This document shows positions 1 to 8,425 of a stretch of DNA of 64,000 nt, one piece after another. Each line of letters starts with the position of its first letter. Within the stretch, counting starts at the first letter, position 1. The notes under the pieces were generated by a model, which was not told the DNA's origin, did no database searches, and saw nothing but the letters and a program-made list of their open reading frames with translations. The stretch spans positions 1 through 64,000 of the forward strand of contig NZ_JAMXBE010000008.1 of NCBI RefSeq assembly GCF_024704835.1, given 5' to 3'. A program made the position numbers and the translations under genes. Source of the stretch: Parapedobacter tibetensis (GTDB taxonomy: Bacteria; Bacteroidota; Bacteroidia; Sphingobacteriales; Sphingobacteriaceae).

Positions 1-119
1 GCTTTGCCTGGATGCCTTGTTTTCCCTGTTACTAAAATCATAATTATAGCTTTTTTGAATAAATACCCTATATTTGTCTTAACTTTAATTTTCAAACCTT
101 ATGGCGGTGTTAGGGGCAG

Positions 120-440
120 TTATTTCTTTTTTGGTTTTGGCAATGGCAACTCTTTAACTGAAATTCTGACCAACTCGCTTAACCATTCCTTGTCATCGAT
201 TTTGTCTTCAATCAGGAAACTCGGTTTTGCTCCTTGGTATGGAGGTGCTTCAACCACATCGCCAATAAATTCTCGTCCCGATTTAGTTGGTTTTACAAAT
301 AGTTTATTGTCGCATATTAGGCCGAATATCTTTCCATCCGAGTAAATTCCATATTCCCCGAACATTTTTTTAGCCGTCAATTCTCCAGCATTTTCGATTT
401 GGTCTATGACATAATCCACAAATTTTTGGTCGGAAGCCAT
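120..440 (-). CDS. TfoX/Sxy N-terminal domain protein
   Basis: A 106-residue protein that is essentially a lone TfoX N-terminal domain. Visible family features are the early AKKMFGEYGIY segment, the following G-hydrophobic strand (KIFGLICDNKLFVKP) and the APPYQGAKPSF loop. The C-terminal TfoX domain of the gamma-proteobacterial competence regulator is absent, which is usual for stand-alone Bacteroidota members, so a competence role should not be assumed. The tail is Lys/Pro rich (LPKPKKK). It lies 7 bp downstream of a VOC-family gene on the same strand and is probably cotranscribed with it. Family assignment is confident; the biological role is unknown. Confidence 0.8.
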   Translation of the reverse strand: MASDQKFVDYVIDQIENAGELTAKKMFGEYGIYSDGKIFGLICDNKLFVKPTKSGREFIGDVVEAPPYQGAKPSFLIEDKIDDKEWLSELVRISVKELPLPKPKKK

Positions 441-447
441 TTTTTGG

Positions 448-813
448 TTAATCTTTTAGTTTGAAATGTGGATTATGAATAAGGCCAATAATGTTTCCGA
501 ACGGGTCTTTAACTGTTGCTGTCGTTAATTCACCGCCAACATTATACGGTTTTTCATTTTCCGTTGCTCCCAAGTCAATCAATCTGTCGTAAACTTCTTG
601 AATTTTCTCGACACCCCAATATGATACGACACTCTCCTCTTTATCAGTTGTTGGATTTTCTTCAGGTTGGAGACCTAATTCATATCCGCCAATATTGAAT
701 CCAACATAATAGGGCTCTTCAAAATATGGTTCAGTTTTAAATGCTTTTGCATACCAATCTTTTGCTTTTTTGATGTCTCCAACTTTATAAATTGTTGTTC
801 TTAATCCTAACAT
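448..813 (-). CDS. VOC (glyoxalase/bleomycin-resistance) family protein
   Basis: A 121-residue protein with the single-module vicinal-oxygen-chelate fold. The N-terminal strand GLRTTIYKVGDIKKAKDWY is the usual start of a beta-alpha-beta-beta-beta module, and the C-terminal TATVKDPFGNIIGLIHNPHF is the usual DPFGN-type metal-site end. No substrate can be read from the sequence. The gene is upstream of and close to the TfoX-N gene. Family members range from metalloenzymes to ligand-binding proteins, so the call stops at family level. Confidence 0.85.
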   Translation of the reverse strand: MLGLRTTIYKVGDIKKAKDWYAKAFKTEPYFEEPYYVGFNIGGYELGLQPEENPTTDKEESVVSYWGVEKIQEVYDRLIDLGATENEKPYNVGGELTTATVKDPFGNIIGLIHNPHFKLKD

Positions 814-989
814 TCTATTCTTTTTAGCGGTTTCTCATAATTGTCCCTAACATCATCCCAATGTATTCCTTCAAAATTCATTTGTGCTTTTGGCTTTCTC
901 ATGTTGGTTTTTTATTCTTTGTTGCACATATTTTATTTGTTTACAAAGTTGGAAACTTGCAGGCAAACAAATCTTGGTCTACACCAATA

Positions 990-1370
990 TCAAAATTTAA
1001 CGTTGTTGAACAGCTTACCGAAATTAGTGGGGTCTATACCCAAATAAGAGGCGATGTACTTATGCGGCACAAGTTGAAGCAGGTGTGGGCTTTTCCGGCA
1101 AAAGGTTTTGTACCATTCTTCAATGGTCATTGCACGCAGTTCAATATGGAGATCAATCATACCTGCAAACATGGCTTCGGTCATTCGCCTGAAGAGCCTT
1201 TCTATTTGTTGTGATTGATCGACCAGTTTTTGCAGATCGTCATAGGTGATGTACTCCAATTCGCTGTCCGTTAAACAAGTTAAAAAGTATTTCGAAGGTA
1301 CATGAAACGAAAAAGAACAGCTAATAAATAGCATAGTAGTTGAGCGTAACATCCATACTGCTAGTGCCAT
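990..1370 (-). pseudogene. Crp/Fnr-family regulator, C-terminal fragment
   Basis: From about residue 30 onward the reading frame matches the second half of Bacteroidota Crp/Fnr regulators: LTDSELEYITYDDLQKLV (end of the cNMP-binding domain), the dimerisation helix (QIERLFRRMTEAMF) and the degenerate winged helix (HLLQLVPHKYIASYLGIDP). The normal N-terminal half of the cNMP-binding beta-barrel, about 80 residues, is missing. The first 20 or so residues of the open frame look unrelated. The frame opens only 3 bp from the stop of the DUF1772 gene, so the break probably arose by deletion at this junction. It is almost certainly non-functional. Confidence 0.7.
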
Positions 1371-1372
1371 TC

Positions 1373-1864
1373 TTATATTTTTTTAATTAGGGGAATTATT
1401 AAGCAAATGAATGATGCAATTGAAGCTATAGTTCTTATTAAATGCCATTTATTCCAAGTACCTTCGAATTGAAGCCTCATTTCTTTTAACTGATTGGCAC
1501 TTAAAGTATTAATGTCGGATGATGCAAGGGACTCGTTAAGTGGCACATTGAAAGCCACTGTTATGCCAAAAACGCCAATTGCATAGATAATTAATGAAGT
1601 AACTACATAAGGTAAAATTTGAGTGTCTCCTGTTTTGTAAAAAACAAATGTTGAAATAGCCAAGATGAATAAACTACCCATAAAGCTTAGAAAGAAAACA
1701 GGATTGAGAATCGCTTTATTTATACTTCGGAACGCCAATAGATATGCTTTATCATTTAACCTGCCAAGTCCATTGATAACTGAGCATTGATAACCGTAGA
1801 AGAGCCCTGCCAATAGCCCAGTAAGTGCTATACTTGCAAGATATAATAATTGATTTATATTCAT
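1373..1864 (-). CDS. DUF1772 family membrane protein
   Basis: About 163 residues from the ATG at 1864 (an earlier in-frame TTG exists). Four hydrophobic segments are visible: near the N-terminus (LLYLASIALTGLLAGLF), residues 50-70, residues 80-105, and the C-terminal IASIASFICLIIPL. The middle contains V-PLN and a WNKWH--RT stretch, hallmarks of DUF1772 (anthrone-oxygenase-like) proteins. It sits 11 bp downstream of the NmrA-like gene on the same strand, so the two are likely cotranscribed. A function in small-molecule oxidation is suggested only by the family name. Confidence 0.75.
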   Translation of the reverse strand: MNINQLLYLASIALTGLLAGLFYGYQCSVINGLGRLNDKAYLLAFRSINKAILNPVFFLSFMGSLFILAISTFVFYKTGDTQILPYVVTSLIIYAIGVFGITVAFNVPLNESLASSDINTLSANQLKEMRLQFEGTWNKWHLIRTIASIASFICLIIPLIKKI

Positions 1865-1875
1865 TATTATCAAGT

Positions 1876-2703
1876 TTATGTGTTATTTGACCAAATACCT
1901 GTTAGGTTTGTTTTTGAAACATATTCATCAAATGAAGTGGCATTCCGACCTAATACCATAGGTATTGAACCATGAACCGATTCGTTTCTACCATCCAATA
2001 ATTGTCCAAAAAGGTAAGTGATTAACCAAATGTAATCTTCAGTTACATTGTAGCTACGGAGCATAGTCGCATACTCATCCAATTCAACTTCAATTACGTT
2101 AACAGGCTTACCAATACCTTCAGAAATTTTGGCTGCTGTATCAGTAAACGATAATAATTCTGGACCAGTTAGTTCATAAATTTTGCCATTATGTTCATCT
2201 TCTAAAAGAGATTTAACCACCATCTCAGCAATATCATCAGCATCTACAAATGGTTCTTTAGCATTTACTTTTGGCACAATTAATTCTCCGCTAAGGATTC
2301 CATCCAACCAATAGCCTTCGCTATAGTTTTGCATAAAAAATGCTGCTCTGATAATTGTGTAATCTAAGCCTGAAGCTATAATTACATCCTCACAAGCTTT
2401 TGCTTCTAATTCACCTCTACCAGAAAGTAGCACTGATTTTTTTACGCCTGCATTTTTTGTGGCTGCTACAAACGCTGTTATTATATCTAATGATTGTGGT
2501 ATCGCCAAATCTGGTTGAAATGTAATATATACCTTATTTATACCACTTAAAGCTTTTGCCCAGGTAGATTGGTCGTACCAATCAAATGGAATGTCAGAGT
2601 TACGAGAAGCGGGAATTACTTCCTCATTAAGTTGTTGAAGCCTTTTATAAACTCTTTTACCTGTTTTGCCTGTACTACCAAGTACTAAAATTTTGTTGCT
2701 CAT
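1876..2703 (-). CDS. NmrA-like NAD(P)-binding oxidoreductase/sensor
   Basis: A 275-residue atypical short-chain dehydrogenase fold. The N-terminus carries the dinucleotide-binding Rossmann motif VLGSTGKTGKRV. The body has the NmrA-type arrangement: VLLSGRGE, a FFMQNY motif after the RAAFF strand, DADDIAEM, and a YELTGPELLSF strand. The usual SDR Tyr-x-x-x-Lys pair is not obvious, so this may be a redox sensor or a quinone/isoflavone-reductase-like enzyme. It is transcribed ahead of the DUF1772 membrane gene, with an AraC-type regulator 85 bp upstream on the same strand. Confidence 0.85.
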   Translation of the reverse strand: MSNKILVLGSTGKTGKRVYKRLQQLNEEVIPASRNSDIPFDWYDQSTWAKALSGINKVYITFQPDLAIPQSLDIITAFVAATKNAGVKKSVLLSGRGELEAKACEDVIIASGLDYTIIRAAFFMQNYSEGYWLDGILSGELIVPKVNAKEPFVDADDIAEMVVKSLLEDEHNGKIYELTGPELLSFTDTAAKISEGIGKPVNVIEVELDEYATMLRSYNVTEDYIWLITYLFGQLLDGRNESVHGSIPMVLGRNATSFDEYVSKTNLTGIWSNNT

Positions 2704-2788
2704 TTTATGTTATTATTTAAATGTTATGAGACAAAATTATAGCTGTTCTAACTGGATTAATAGAACAAATACGACAAAATAAATGGCG

Positions 2789-3559
2789 CTATTTTTTGAG
2801 AAAGTTTTTTGGGGTTTTCCCTGTAAAGGCTTTGAATACTTTTATGAAATGAGATTGGTCAGCAAACCCATTATTATACACAATCTCAGTCAATTTTTCA
2901 TATTCCTTTTCCGTGAGCTGTTCCAAGGATTGCTGAAACTTAATTATCTGAATAAATTCTTTTGGAGTAACCCCCACTTCTGCCAAAAAGTGTCTTTGAA
3001 AAGTTCTTACGGTTAAGTGAATTTTTTTGCTAATCTCTAATACTGTAAGTTGTGCGTTAGATTGAAATACTAACTGAATTGCTTCCCTAATCGCAAAATC
3101 TAATTTGTCTTTTTTGGATAATAATTCATCATATAGGAAAGCTTGAATTATTTCCGTTTGGTGTTTTGTATCATTCAAATTATTTAATTTGGGTAGAACC
3201 TTATTCCAACTATCAAGATTAGTTAAATCGAAGCAACCATCGTTGATATCCTTTGGGTTGATATGGAAGAAACTTGATAATACAAAAGGATACAATTGGA
3301 AAGTGATTATCTTGTAAGGCCCGTTCATGTGCAATTCTACAGGATTAATGGTTTGTCCGTAAATGTATAAGATAGGCATTTTTTTATTATGGGGTTGCAC
3401 CCACTGTCCATTTGGGGTAATGTGAAACATTAGTCCAGGCAAGCCATCCGCAAAAAAGGGCAGAACAGTTTTTGAAGTAGTTGTTACATCTTCAAAAACC
3501 ATAATGTCTTTGACAAGTATTGAAACATTGTCATTTGGAGCTATTTTGCTAAACTTCAT
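2789..3559 (-). CDS. AraC-family transcriptional regulator
   Basis: About 256 residues from the ATG at 3559. The open frame continues 60 codons further upstream, but that extension does not look like family sequence. The N-terminal half is a cupin-like sensor domain (PFFADGLPGLMFHITPNG; YGQTINPVELHMNG). The C-terminal 100 residues form the double helix-turn-helix: LTVLEISKKIHLTVRTFQRHFLAEVGVTPKEF and IVYNNGFADQSHFIKVFKAFTGKTP. It lies upstream of the NmrA-like/DUF1772 pair and may control it, which is an inference from position. A 7-bp inverted repeat lies 24 bp upstream of the chosen start. Confidence 0.85.
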   Translation of the reverse strand: MKFSKIAPNDNVSILVKDIMVFEDVTTTSKTVLPFFADGLPGLMFHITPNGQWVQPHNKKMPILYIYGQTINPVELHMNGPYKIITFQLYPFVLSSFFHINPKDINDGCFDLTNLDSWNKVLPKLNNLNDTKHQTEIIQAFLYDELLSKKDKLDFAIREAIQLVFQSNAQLTVLEISKKIHLTVRTFQRHFLAEVGVTPKEFIQIIKFQQSLEQLTEKEYEKLTEIVYNNGFADQSHFIKVFKAFTGKTPKNFLKK

Positions 3560-3582
3560 ATATGTTTTATTTAATAACTGAT

Positions 3583-3600
3583 GTTGCTCAGAAGAGCAAC
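3583..3600. promoter_or_regulatory. Inverted repeat upstream of the AraC-type gene
   Basis: A perfect 7-bp inverted repeat, GTTGCTC-AGAA-GAGCAAC, lies just upstream of the chosen start of the AraC-family gene. It could be an operator or a leader hairpin. There is no T-tract on either side, so a terminator is less likely. Confidence 0.35.
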
Positions 3601-3759
3601 GATAAAAGTACGTAAATCTTTGACGAATACTCCTACAGCAAAGATCCAGATCATTAACGGGAACAGTGCGTAAGGCCTGATGGAACTTTAGATCTCTTTT
3701 CTGATACTCAAGAAAAAGAGCGATGATTAAAACTGTCAAAACAGCGGAATTTTCTACTT

Positions 3760-3889
3760 TAGGATGCTCCTAGATTTGGGGAGAGGTCACTCAGCAAAGA
3801 AAATATCGACAAAAATAATGAATATCAGCTCCTTAAACGTTTTGGTAAGAAATCCATTAATAATCCATATGAGCTGGACTTGGTGTAAA
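3760..3889 (+). other. Intergenic region 3740-4157 with a possible 3' gene fragment
   Basis: The 418 bp between the AraC-type gene and the AI-2E permease gene hold no intact gene. On the plus strand a frame opens just after a TAG at 3757-3759, runs about 41 codons without an ATG, and ends at a TAA near 3889. Its translation (RFGERSLSKENIDKNNEY ... NNPYELDLV) has protein-like composition and may be the tail of a deleted gene. I do not recognise the family. The rest of the region is AT-rich and presumably carries the permease promoter. Confidence 0.25.
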
Positions 3890-4157
3890 TCTTTATAAGT
3901 ATTTGAATGAAATAGAAGCCCATAACAGGGGTTTTATTATTTTGACACGTTTTTTCTTTGTCATTCTTTCTTTCCTTTATAAATTCCAACAGGTTCATTT
4001 CTTCCGTTTTTTTACCAATATACGTGTTTTAGGAATCTTTTCCGATAGTCATTAAACTTTCCACTTACCCAATTTTTCTCTCCGCCTCAAATACTTAAAT
4101 AGCGTATCTCTTTTGAAATAATAGGAATATCATTACTTTTGATTTAAACAACCCATT

Positions 4158-5252
4158 ATGATATCCATAGAGCAGCGCAAAAATAGAAGAGACTATATAG
4201 AAAGGATCTTAGTTTTAATTTTATTTTTAGCGTTACTTTTAATGCTCTTTGATGTCCTAAAAGTTTTTTTTGGAATTTTGACTTTTGGATTAATTTTTTC
4301 AGTCTCTTTTTACCATGCTTTTGAAAAACTCACAAAATTAGCTAAAGGAAAAAAAAGTATAGCTACAGGTATCTATATAATAATATTGATAGTGCTATTA
4401 TTAATACCTCTTATTTTTTTCACCTCTTCTCTAACTAAACATATTAAGGATATCATAGAGTTTGTAACTCGCTTAAAAAATAACGATGTTCCTGACTTAC
4501 CAATTGCGATCACCGGTTTACCGCTTATTGGGGATGGCATAAGCGCATTGTGGAATAATCTGCAAAAAAGCCCAAAAGAAACCATTATTGCTCATGAGCA
4601 TCAGATAAAAAACGTACTACACCATATCGTTACAAGTGGAATGGGTGTTATAGGCACTGGTATTCAATTTGTGCTCGGTATTATTATATCCGCTATGATT
4701 CTTGTAAAATCGGATACCATATTGCAACATATCCGGTTGGCGGCTCAACATTTATTCGGTGCTACTGATGGCATTGTATTATTGGACACCGCTACGCAAG
4801 CCATTAGAAGTGTTTCGTTGGGTGTTATGGGAACGGCATTCATCGCAGGGATCGTTGGGTGGATCGGGCTTACCATTACACACACCCCTTTTGCAATAGG
4901 TTTATCGGCACTCATCTTCTTCCTTGTCATGTTACAGATAGGCCCATTATTCGTTTGGATACCTGTTGTAATCTGGACGGGGCTTACAGGCCATACAGGT
5001 ATGACCATTTTTTTAATAATATATGGTGTAGTTTTATCTTTGCTTGATGCCATATTGAAACCAATTTTCATTGCTAAGAGCGGAGGAAAATATCCTTTTT
5101 GGGTGATTTTTATTGGAGTAATAGGAGGCTTAGCGGCCTGGGGGTTTACAGGTATGTTTAAAGGCGCTATCATTATGTCAGTATTTTACACTATTTTTAC
5201 TTCTTGGTTAGAAAGAAAAAAATTAAGCCCTTCAATCAATGGTGTAAGCTGA
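4158..5252 (+). CDS. AI-2E family transporter (YdiK/PerM/TqsA-like)
   Basis: A 364-residue polytopic membrane protein with the AI-2E transporter pattern. There is a pair of N-terminal helices (residues 17-55), a third helix at 68-90, and a hydrophilic stretch of about 80 residues containing the HEHQIKNVLHH amphipathic segment. A dense block of helices follows from about residue 150 to the end. The GIVGWIGLTITHTPFAIGLSALIFFLVMLQIGPLFVWIP and LLDAILKPIFIAKSGGKYPFWVIFIGVIGGLAAWGFTG regions are the diagnostic C-terminal core. Some relatives export autoinducer-2 and others are Na+/H+ antiporters or have unknown cargo. The next gene follows on the same strand. Confidence 0.9.
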   Translation: MISIEQRKNRRDYIERILVLILFLALLLMLFDVLKVFFGILTFGLIFSVSFYHAFEKLTKLAKGKKSIATGIYIIILIVLLLIPLIFFTSSLTKHIKDIIEFVTRLKNNDVPDLPIAITGLPLIGDGISALWNNLQKSPKETIIAHEHQIKNVLHHIVTSGMGVIGTGIQFVLGIIISAMILVKSDTILQHIRLAAQHLFGATDGIVLLDTATQAIRSVSLGVMGTAFIAGIVGWIGLTITHTPFAIGLSALIFFLVMLQIGPLFVWIPVVIWTGLTGHTGMTIFLIIYGVVLSLLDAILKPIFIAKSGGKYPFWVIFIGVIGGLAAWGFTGMFKGAIIMSVFYTIFTSWLERKKLSPSINGVS

Positions 5253-5305
5253 GAATGGAATTAACACGAAACTCAATATTTATAAACACATTTAAATACA
5301 TCGCT

Positions 5306-6118
5306 ATGCGTATCGCTATCTTTTTTATTCTAATACTGGCAGGTATCTGTACCAATGCACAAGAAACCACTAAAGCCGATGTCGTTTTAATGACCAACGG
5401 TGATCAAAAATCTGGCAAAGTAGTCGCAATTGTCGACGACGCAATCAAGTTTGTTTATGCTAATGAATCATTAGAGTATATAATCAAGAAAGTTGACATA
5501 AATAAAATAACTTTTGCGAGTGGTCGGATTGAATTCTATAACTCAACAGAAAGCAGCAATTCGACCACCCCAACGCTTGAAGACTTTCATAATAAAGTAG
5601 CTATTTTACCTTTTGGATATATTCGTGACCAAAAGGATGGTGGTCAAGAAATGCCAATTAAAATTCAAAACGAATGTTTCACTATCTTAAGCAAGAAAGC
5701 AGAAACTTTACAAATACAGGATGTTCAGACCACCAATGCCCTACTAACAAAGGCAGGTATTAACAATGGCAATATACAAGGTTATACCATGGGAGAAATT
5801 TGTCATATTTTAAATGTAGAATATGTAGTACAAGGTATGATAAGTGTCGATGAAACAAATGAAATTTCATCTTCGGTAGGGTCTACAAGTACCGATGTTA
5901 AAAATGGAAAAAATAATACTATCGGTAAGATATTTAGCACCTCCAGTGCAACTTCTATTTCATCTAAAAATTATAATACCGATGTAACGATGAATATTTA
6001 CGATAACGGAGGTCAAAAATTATTTAACCAAAATCATAACTCCTTTTGGCCAAACTTAGATGCATATGATATTACGCTCAATTATTTATTAAAGAAAACT
6101 CCTCTTTATGGAAAATAG
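5306..6118 (+). CDS. Secreted CsgG-like hypothetical protein
   Basis: 270 residues from the ATG at 5306, chosen because it begins a clean signal peptide (MRIAIFFILILAGICTNAQ). The open frame extends 34 codons upstream into the end of the permease gene. Residues 20-75 (VVLMTNGDQKSGKVVAIVDDAIKF) form a small beta-domain common in Bacteroidota secreted proteins. From about residue 95, KVAILPFGYI, then a helix, then ILNVEYVVQGMIS resembles the CsgG/TolB-N-type alpha-beta sandwich. A periplasmic or outer-membrane role is likely. Specific function is unknown, and the CsgG-like call is by pattern only. Confidence 0.6.
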   Translation: MRIAIFFILILAGICTNAQETTKADVVLMTNGDQKSGKVVAIVDDAIKFVYANESLEYIIKKVDINKITFASGRIEFYNSTESSNSTTPTLEDFHNKVAILPFGYIRDQKDGGQEMPIKIQNECFTILSKKAETLQIQDVQTTNALLTKAGINNGNIQGYTMGEICHILNVEYVVQGMISVDETNEISSSVGSTSTDVKNGKNNTIGKIFSTSSATSISSKNYNTDVTMNIYDNGGQKLFNQNHNSFWPNLDAYDITLNYLLKKTPLYGK

Positions 6119-6219
6119 TCAATTAATAGCGTATTTATTTTTAATGACTATCGGGTATCATACCTAAAGCGGGCGGGGATAGAATTTTGAATTGTATATT
6201 GGCCACGTAAATACTGGAT

Positions 6220-6707
6220 TTACTTCTTCATCTCGTATCGCAGCATAACCACGCCATTTTCGAACGACTCGGCCTTAATGAGCTGCATGTCATACCGGTA
6301 CTCAAACATGCGCACTCCCTTGCCCCGGGTGGTGGGGCAGACTCGGAGGTGTGTACTTCATCAACCACGCCCGCTTCAAACATAGATTGCATGAGCTTCA
6401 GGCTCCCCCAGAGCCAAATGTCTTTACCGTCTTGCTCCTTCAACTCCCGGACGGAGGCAACGGGGTGGGCCGTTGCGGCTGGGAACTTACCCCAAGGGGC
6501 ATCCTTAAGGCTCGATGAGGCGACGAACTTGGTAAGGTTATTGAGCTTTTCGCCGTACTCCCCTTGATCATCGGACGTGGGCCAGTAGTCTTTGGACATA
6601 GCATAGGTATTGGCGCCAAGGATCATGGTGTCGACGGTATCTATAAACTCGAGCGCGGCAGCCCCGAGGTCTTCGTCGCCCGGTTCGGTGAAGGACGATA
6701 CCCTCAA
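6220..6707 (-). pseudogene. Dihydrofolate-reductase/RibD-C family protein, truncated and frameshifted
   Basis: The frame from 6707 starts inside the domain (VSSFTEPGDEDL, then DTMILGANTY and WLWGSLKLMQSM, typical of the RibD C-terminal/DHFR-like family). The first 15 or so residues of the fold and a normal ATG are missing; the only start is a TTG. At about 6349 the frame breaks. Read two bases out, the rest is VDEVHLRVCPTTRGKG ... NGVVMLRYEMKK-stop, the expected family C-terminus, with a TAA at 6220-6222. The break is explained by one extra CA in a short CA run. Both lesions argue for a dead gene, unless the frameshift is a sequencing error. Confidence 0.8.
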
Positions 6708-6716
6708 AAAACTTAA

Positions 6717-7070
6717 TCTTCCTCGGCGGCAATATTATCTACGGTAATATTTCCATCACTTGATTATGAACTGAACACCCAAGTACGCATCCATCGGGAA
6801 GCTGGTGGTTATACACAGGAGGAGTTTGCTTTCCTTATCGGTCGAGATGTGGTGGACCTAATAAAATATGAAGACCTCACCACGGATATGAAAAAGATGA
6901 ACTATAGTCGTAAGAGATTAGAATGGCTAACCGCAAATATTGACGACCAATATGCAGAACCGCAGGTAAAAGCATTTTTGGACAAAATGGCGTTAAATTA
7001 TACCATTAATGCTGCGCAAGCTTCTTACAACTGGTGGAAAGATGAGCCGCTTTTATTCCTAACCAAATAA
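6717..7070 (+). pseudogene. HTH-domain protein, 5'-truncated
   Basis: A plus-strand frame is open from just after a TAA at 6714-6716 to the stop at 7070. It encodes QVRIHREAGGYTQEEFAFLIGRD (an XRE-type helix-turn-helix core), followed by a charged, alpha-helical tail ending NWWKDEPLLFLTK. There is no ATG near the start of the homology; the first possible start, a GTG at 6849, is after the HTH. The gene therefore seems to have lost its 5' end at the same place where the neighbouring reductase-like gene lost its own. A functional short protein from 6849 is possible but unlikely. Confidence 0.5.
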
Positions 7071-7073
7071 TAA

Positions 7074-7625
7074 TTAATCCTTCAACCCGTAATGCGCTTT
7101 CACGGCCTCGTAGTCATGGTAGTCCAGTTCCGCCCGAAGATTGGCCGCGGGCATGCCGCCAGGGATCAATACATAGCGGACTTTCTGGACCCAGTTAACG
7201 TTTATATTACCGGTCAGCCCCGTAATTCTAGCGGCAATAAACCTTAACTCATGACCCACCTCGGAAACCAGAAAATACAGGGAGTAATTATCCCTGGACA
7301 TTGGAACGGGCCAGGCGGTGTCGAATGATTTTACGAAAAAAAGAGGGACTCCTCCATCTTCTAAAAATTCTTCTGTGATTTGTGGAATATCTATATCCAT
7401 TCTTTTTACCGTATTTCCGTCTATAATATTCCAATCTATGGGCATCCACTCGGAATAAATTACGTTGGCCGTTCCGGAATCACCTTTGGGGCCGGTGTCG
7501 CCCTGATCACCTTGTTCGCCTTGGACCCCTTGTTCGCCCTGCGGACCTGTGGGCCCTTCCTTTTTACAGGATAGGATTAATATAGAAAGAAACAGGATGG
7601 AAAGGATTGATCTTAGTGTTTTCAT
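7074..7625 (-). CDS. Lipoprotein with short collagen-like repeat
   Basis: A 183-residue protein with a lipoprotein signal: a hydrophobic stretch then LILSC at residues 16-20. It is followed at once by a Gly-X-Y run of about nine triplets (GPTGPQGEQGVQGEQGDQGD). The remaining 130 residues contain several beta-strand-like segments and no domain I can name (SEWMPIDWN; FFVKSFDTAWPVPMSRDNY; NVNWVQKVRYVLIPGG). Such proteins with short GXY stalks behind a lipobox are common in Bacteroidota and are presumably cell-surface or periplasmic. It ends 3 bp from the stop of the convergent HTH fragment. Confidence 0.75.
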   Translation of the reverse strand: MKTLRSILSILFLSILILSCKKEGPTGPQGEQGVQGEQGDQGDTGPKGDSGTANVIYSEWMPIDWNIIDGNTVKRMDIDIPQITEEFLEDGGVPLFFVKSFDTAWPVPMSRDNYSLYFLVSEVGHELRFIAARITGLTGNINVNWVQKVRYVLIPGGMPAANLRAELDYHDYEAVKAHYGLKD

Positions 7626-7666
7626 GCTTTCTTGATTATTATGGATTTGATAAAAATATTACTGAT

Positions 7667-8227
7667 CTAATTCACTGCGGGAGGTTCCGGCTGTGGGTTG
7701 AACATCAGCTCCCCGCCAATCGATATTGTCCCATCATTGCTGCTTACCGCCTTGCCTTTGACGTGTGCCTGCCTGCCGTTCAGCACGATGATCCCAGTGG
7801 CGGTATTATGAATACCCTTGAAGATAATAGTGACAGGAGCGACAGGCTCCGGGGGATGTACGGGTTCGGGCGGATGCATCGGCTCAGGGGAGATTGTCCA
7901 TGACTGAATCAGGTGAACGGTTCTTCCTTTTTTTACGGATGAAATGGTTTCAACCCGGAGCTGGCCTTGGTACATGTTGTTATGGAATTGACCGGACCAA
8001 TTACCATCCAGCCTGCCTCTAGCCTCGAATTCGAAGACCTGGGCGGGCGGCTCCGGTTGCGGGTTAAAGGAAAGCTCATTGCTGCGGGCGCTAACCATAA
8101 ATAATGAGTCCACACCCTCTTCACCTTGCACGGCTAAGGGATCAGCCAGTTCCACTTTTTCGCAGGAACTCGACATGACAAACGTGGTGTATGTGAGCAT
8201 CACCGCAATAAATTTCAGCGTTTTCAT
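7667..8227 (-). CDS. Putative lipoprotein with two FNPQPEPP motifs
   Basis: A 186-residue protein with an N-terminal signal (MKTLKFIAVML ... MSSSC) and a plausible lipobox Cys at about position 22. The octapeptide FNPQPEPP occurs twice: near residue 54, and at the extreme C-terminus before AVN-stop. In between are a beta-rich region and a proline run in which HPPEPV is repeated (PEPMHPPEPVHPPEPVAP, about residues 114-131). I recognise the FNPQPEPP motif as recurring in bacterial secreted proteins but know no function. It is 41 bp upstream of the collagen-like lipoprotein on the same strand, so cotranscription is likely. Confidence 0.65.
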   Translation of the reverse strand: MKTLKFIAVMLTYTTFVMSSSCEKVELADPLAVQGEEGVDSLFMVSARSNELSFNPQPEPPAQVFEFEARGRLDGNWSGQFHNNMYQGQLRVETISSVKKGRTVHLIQSWTISPEPMHPPEPVHPPEPVAPVTIIFKGIHNTATGIIVLNGRQAHVKGKAVSSNDGTISIGGELMFNPQPEPPAVN

Positions 8228-8425
8228 TTTTTAGGTTTTTTTAATTTGATGATATCAGCTTAATTAATTACACAAAGTTCCTTATAAGCAAGCCTGTGCA
8301 GCTAACAGATATTTCACTTTTATTGATAGAAATTTCGTTATGAGCGTTGAAGGGAGGGTAAATAAAGTATGGTAAGCCAGTGCAACACCACATGGCGATA
8401 GGCAAGGTTTTGCATCAATGATTTT

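Noticed and set aside
4745-5173. Long minus-strand frame inside the AI-2E permease gene
   Set aside because: Low-complexity Pro/Thr/Ile translation that is the mirror of membrane helices; the plus-strand gene has clear family motifs.
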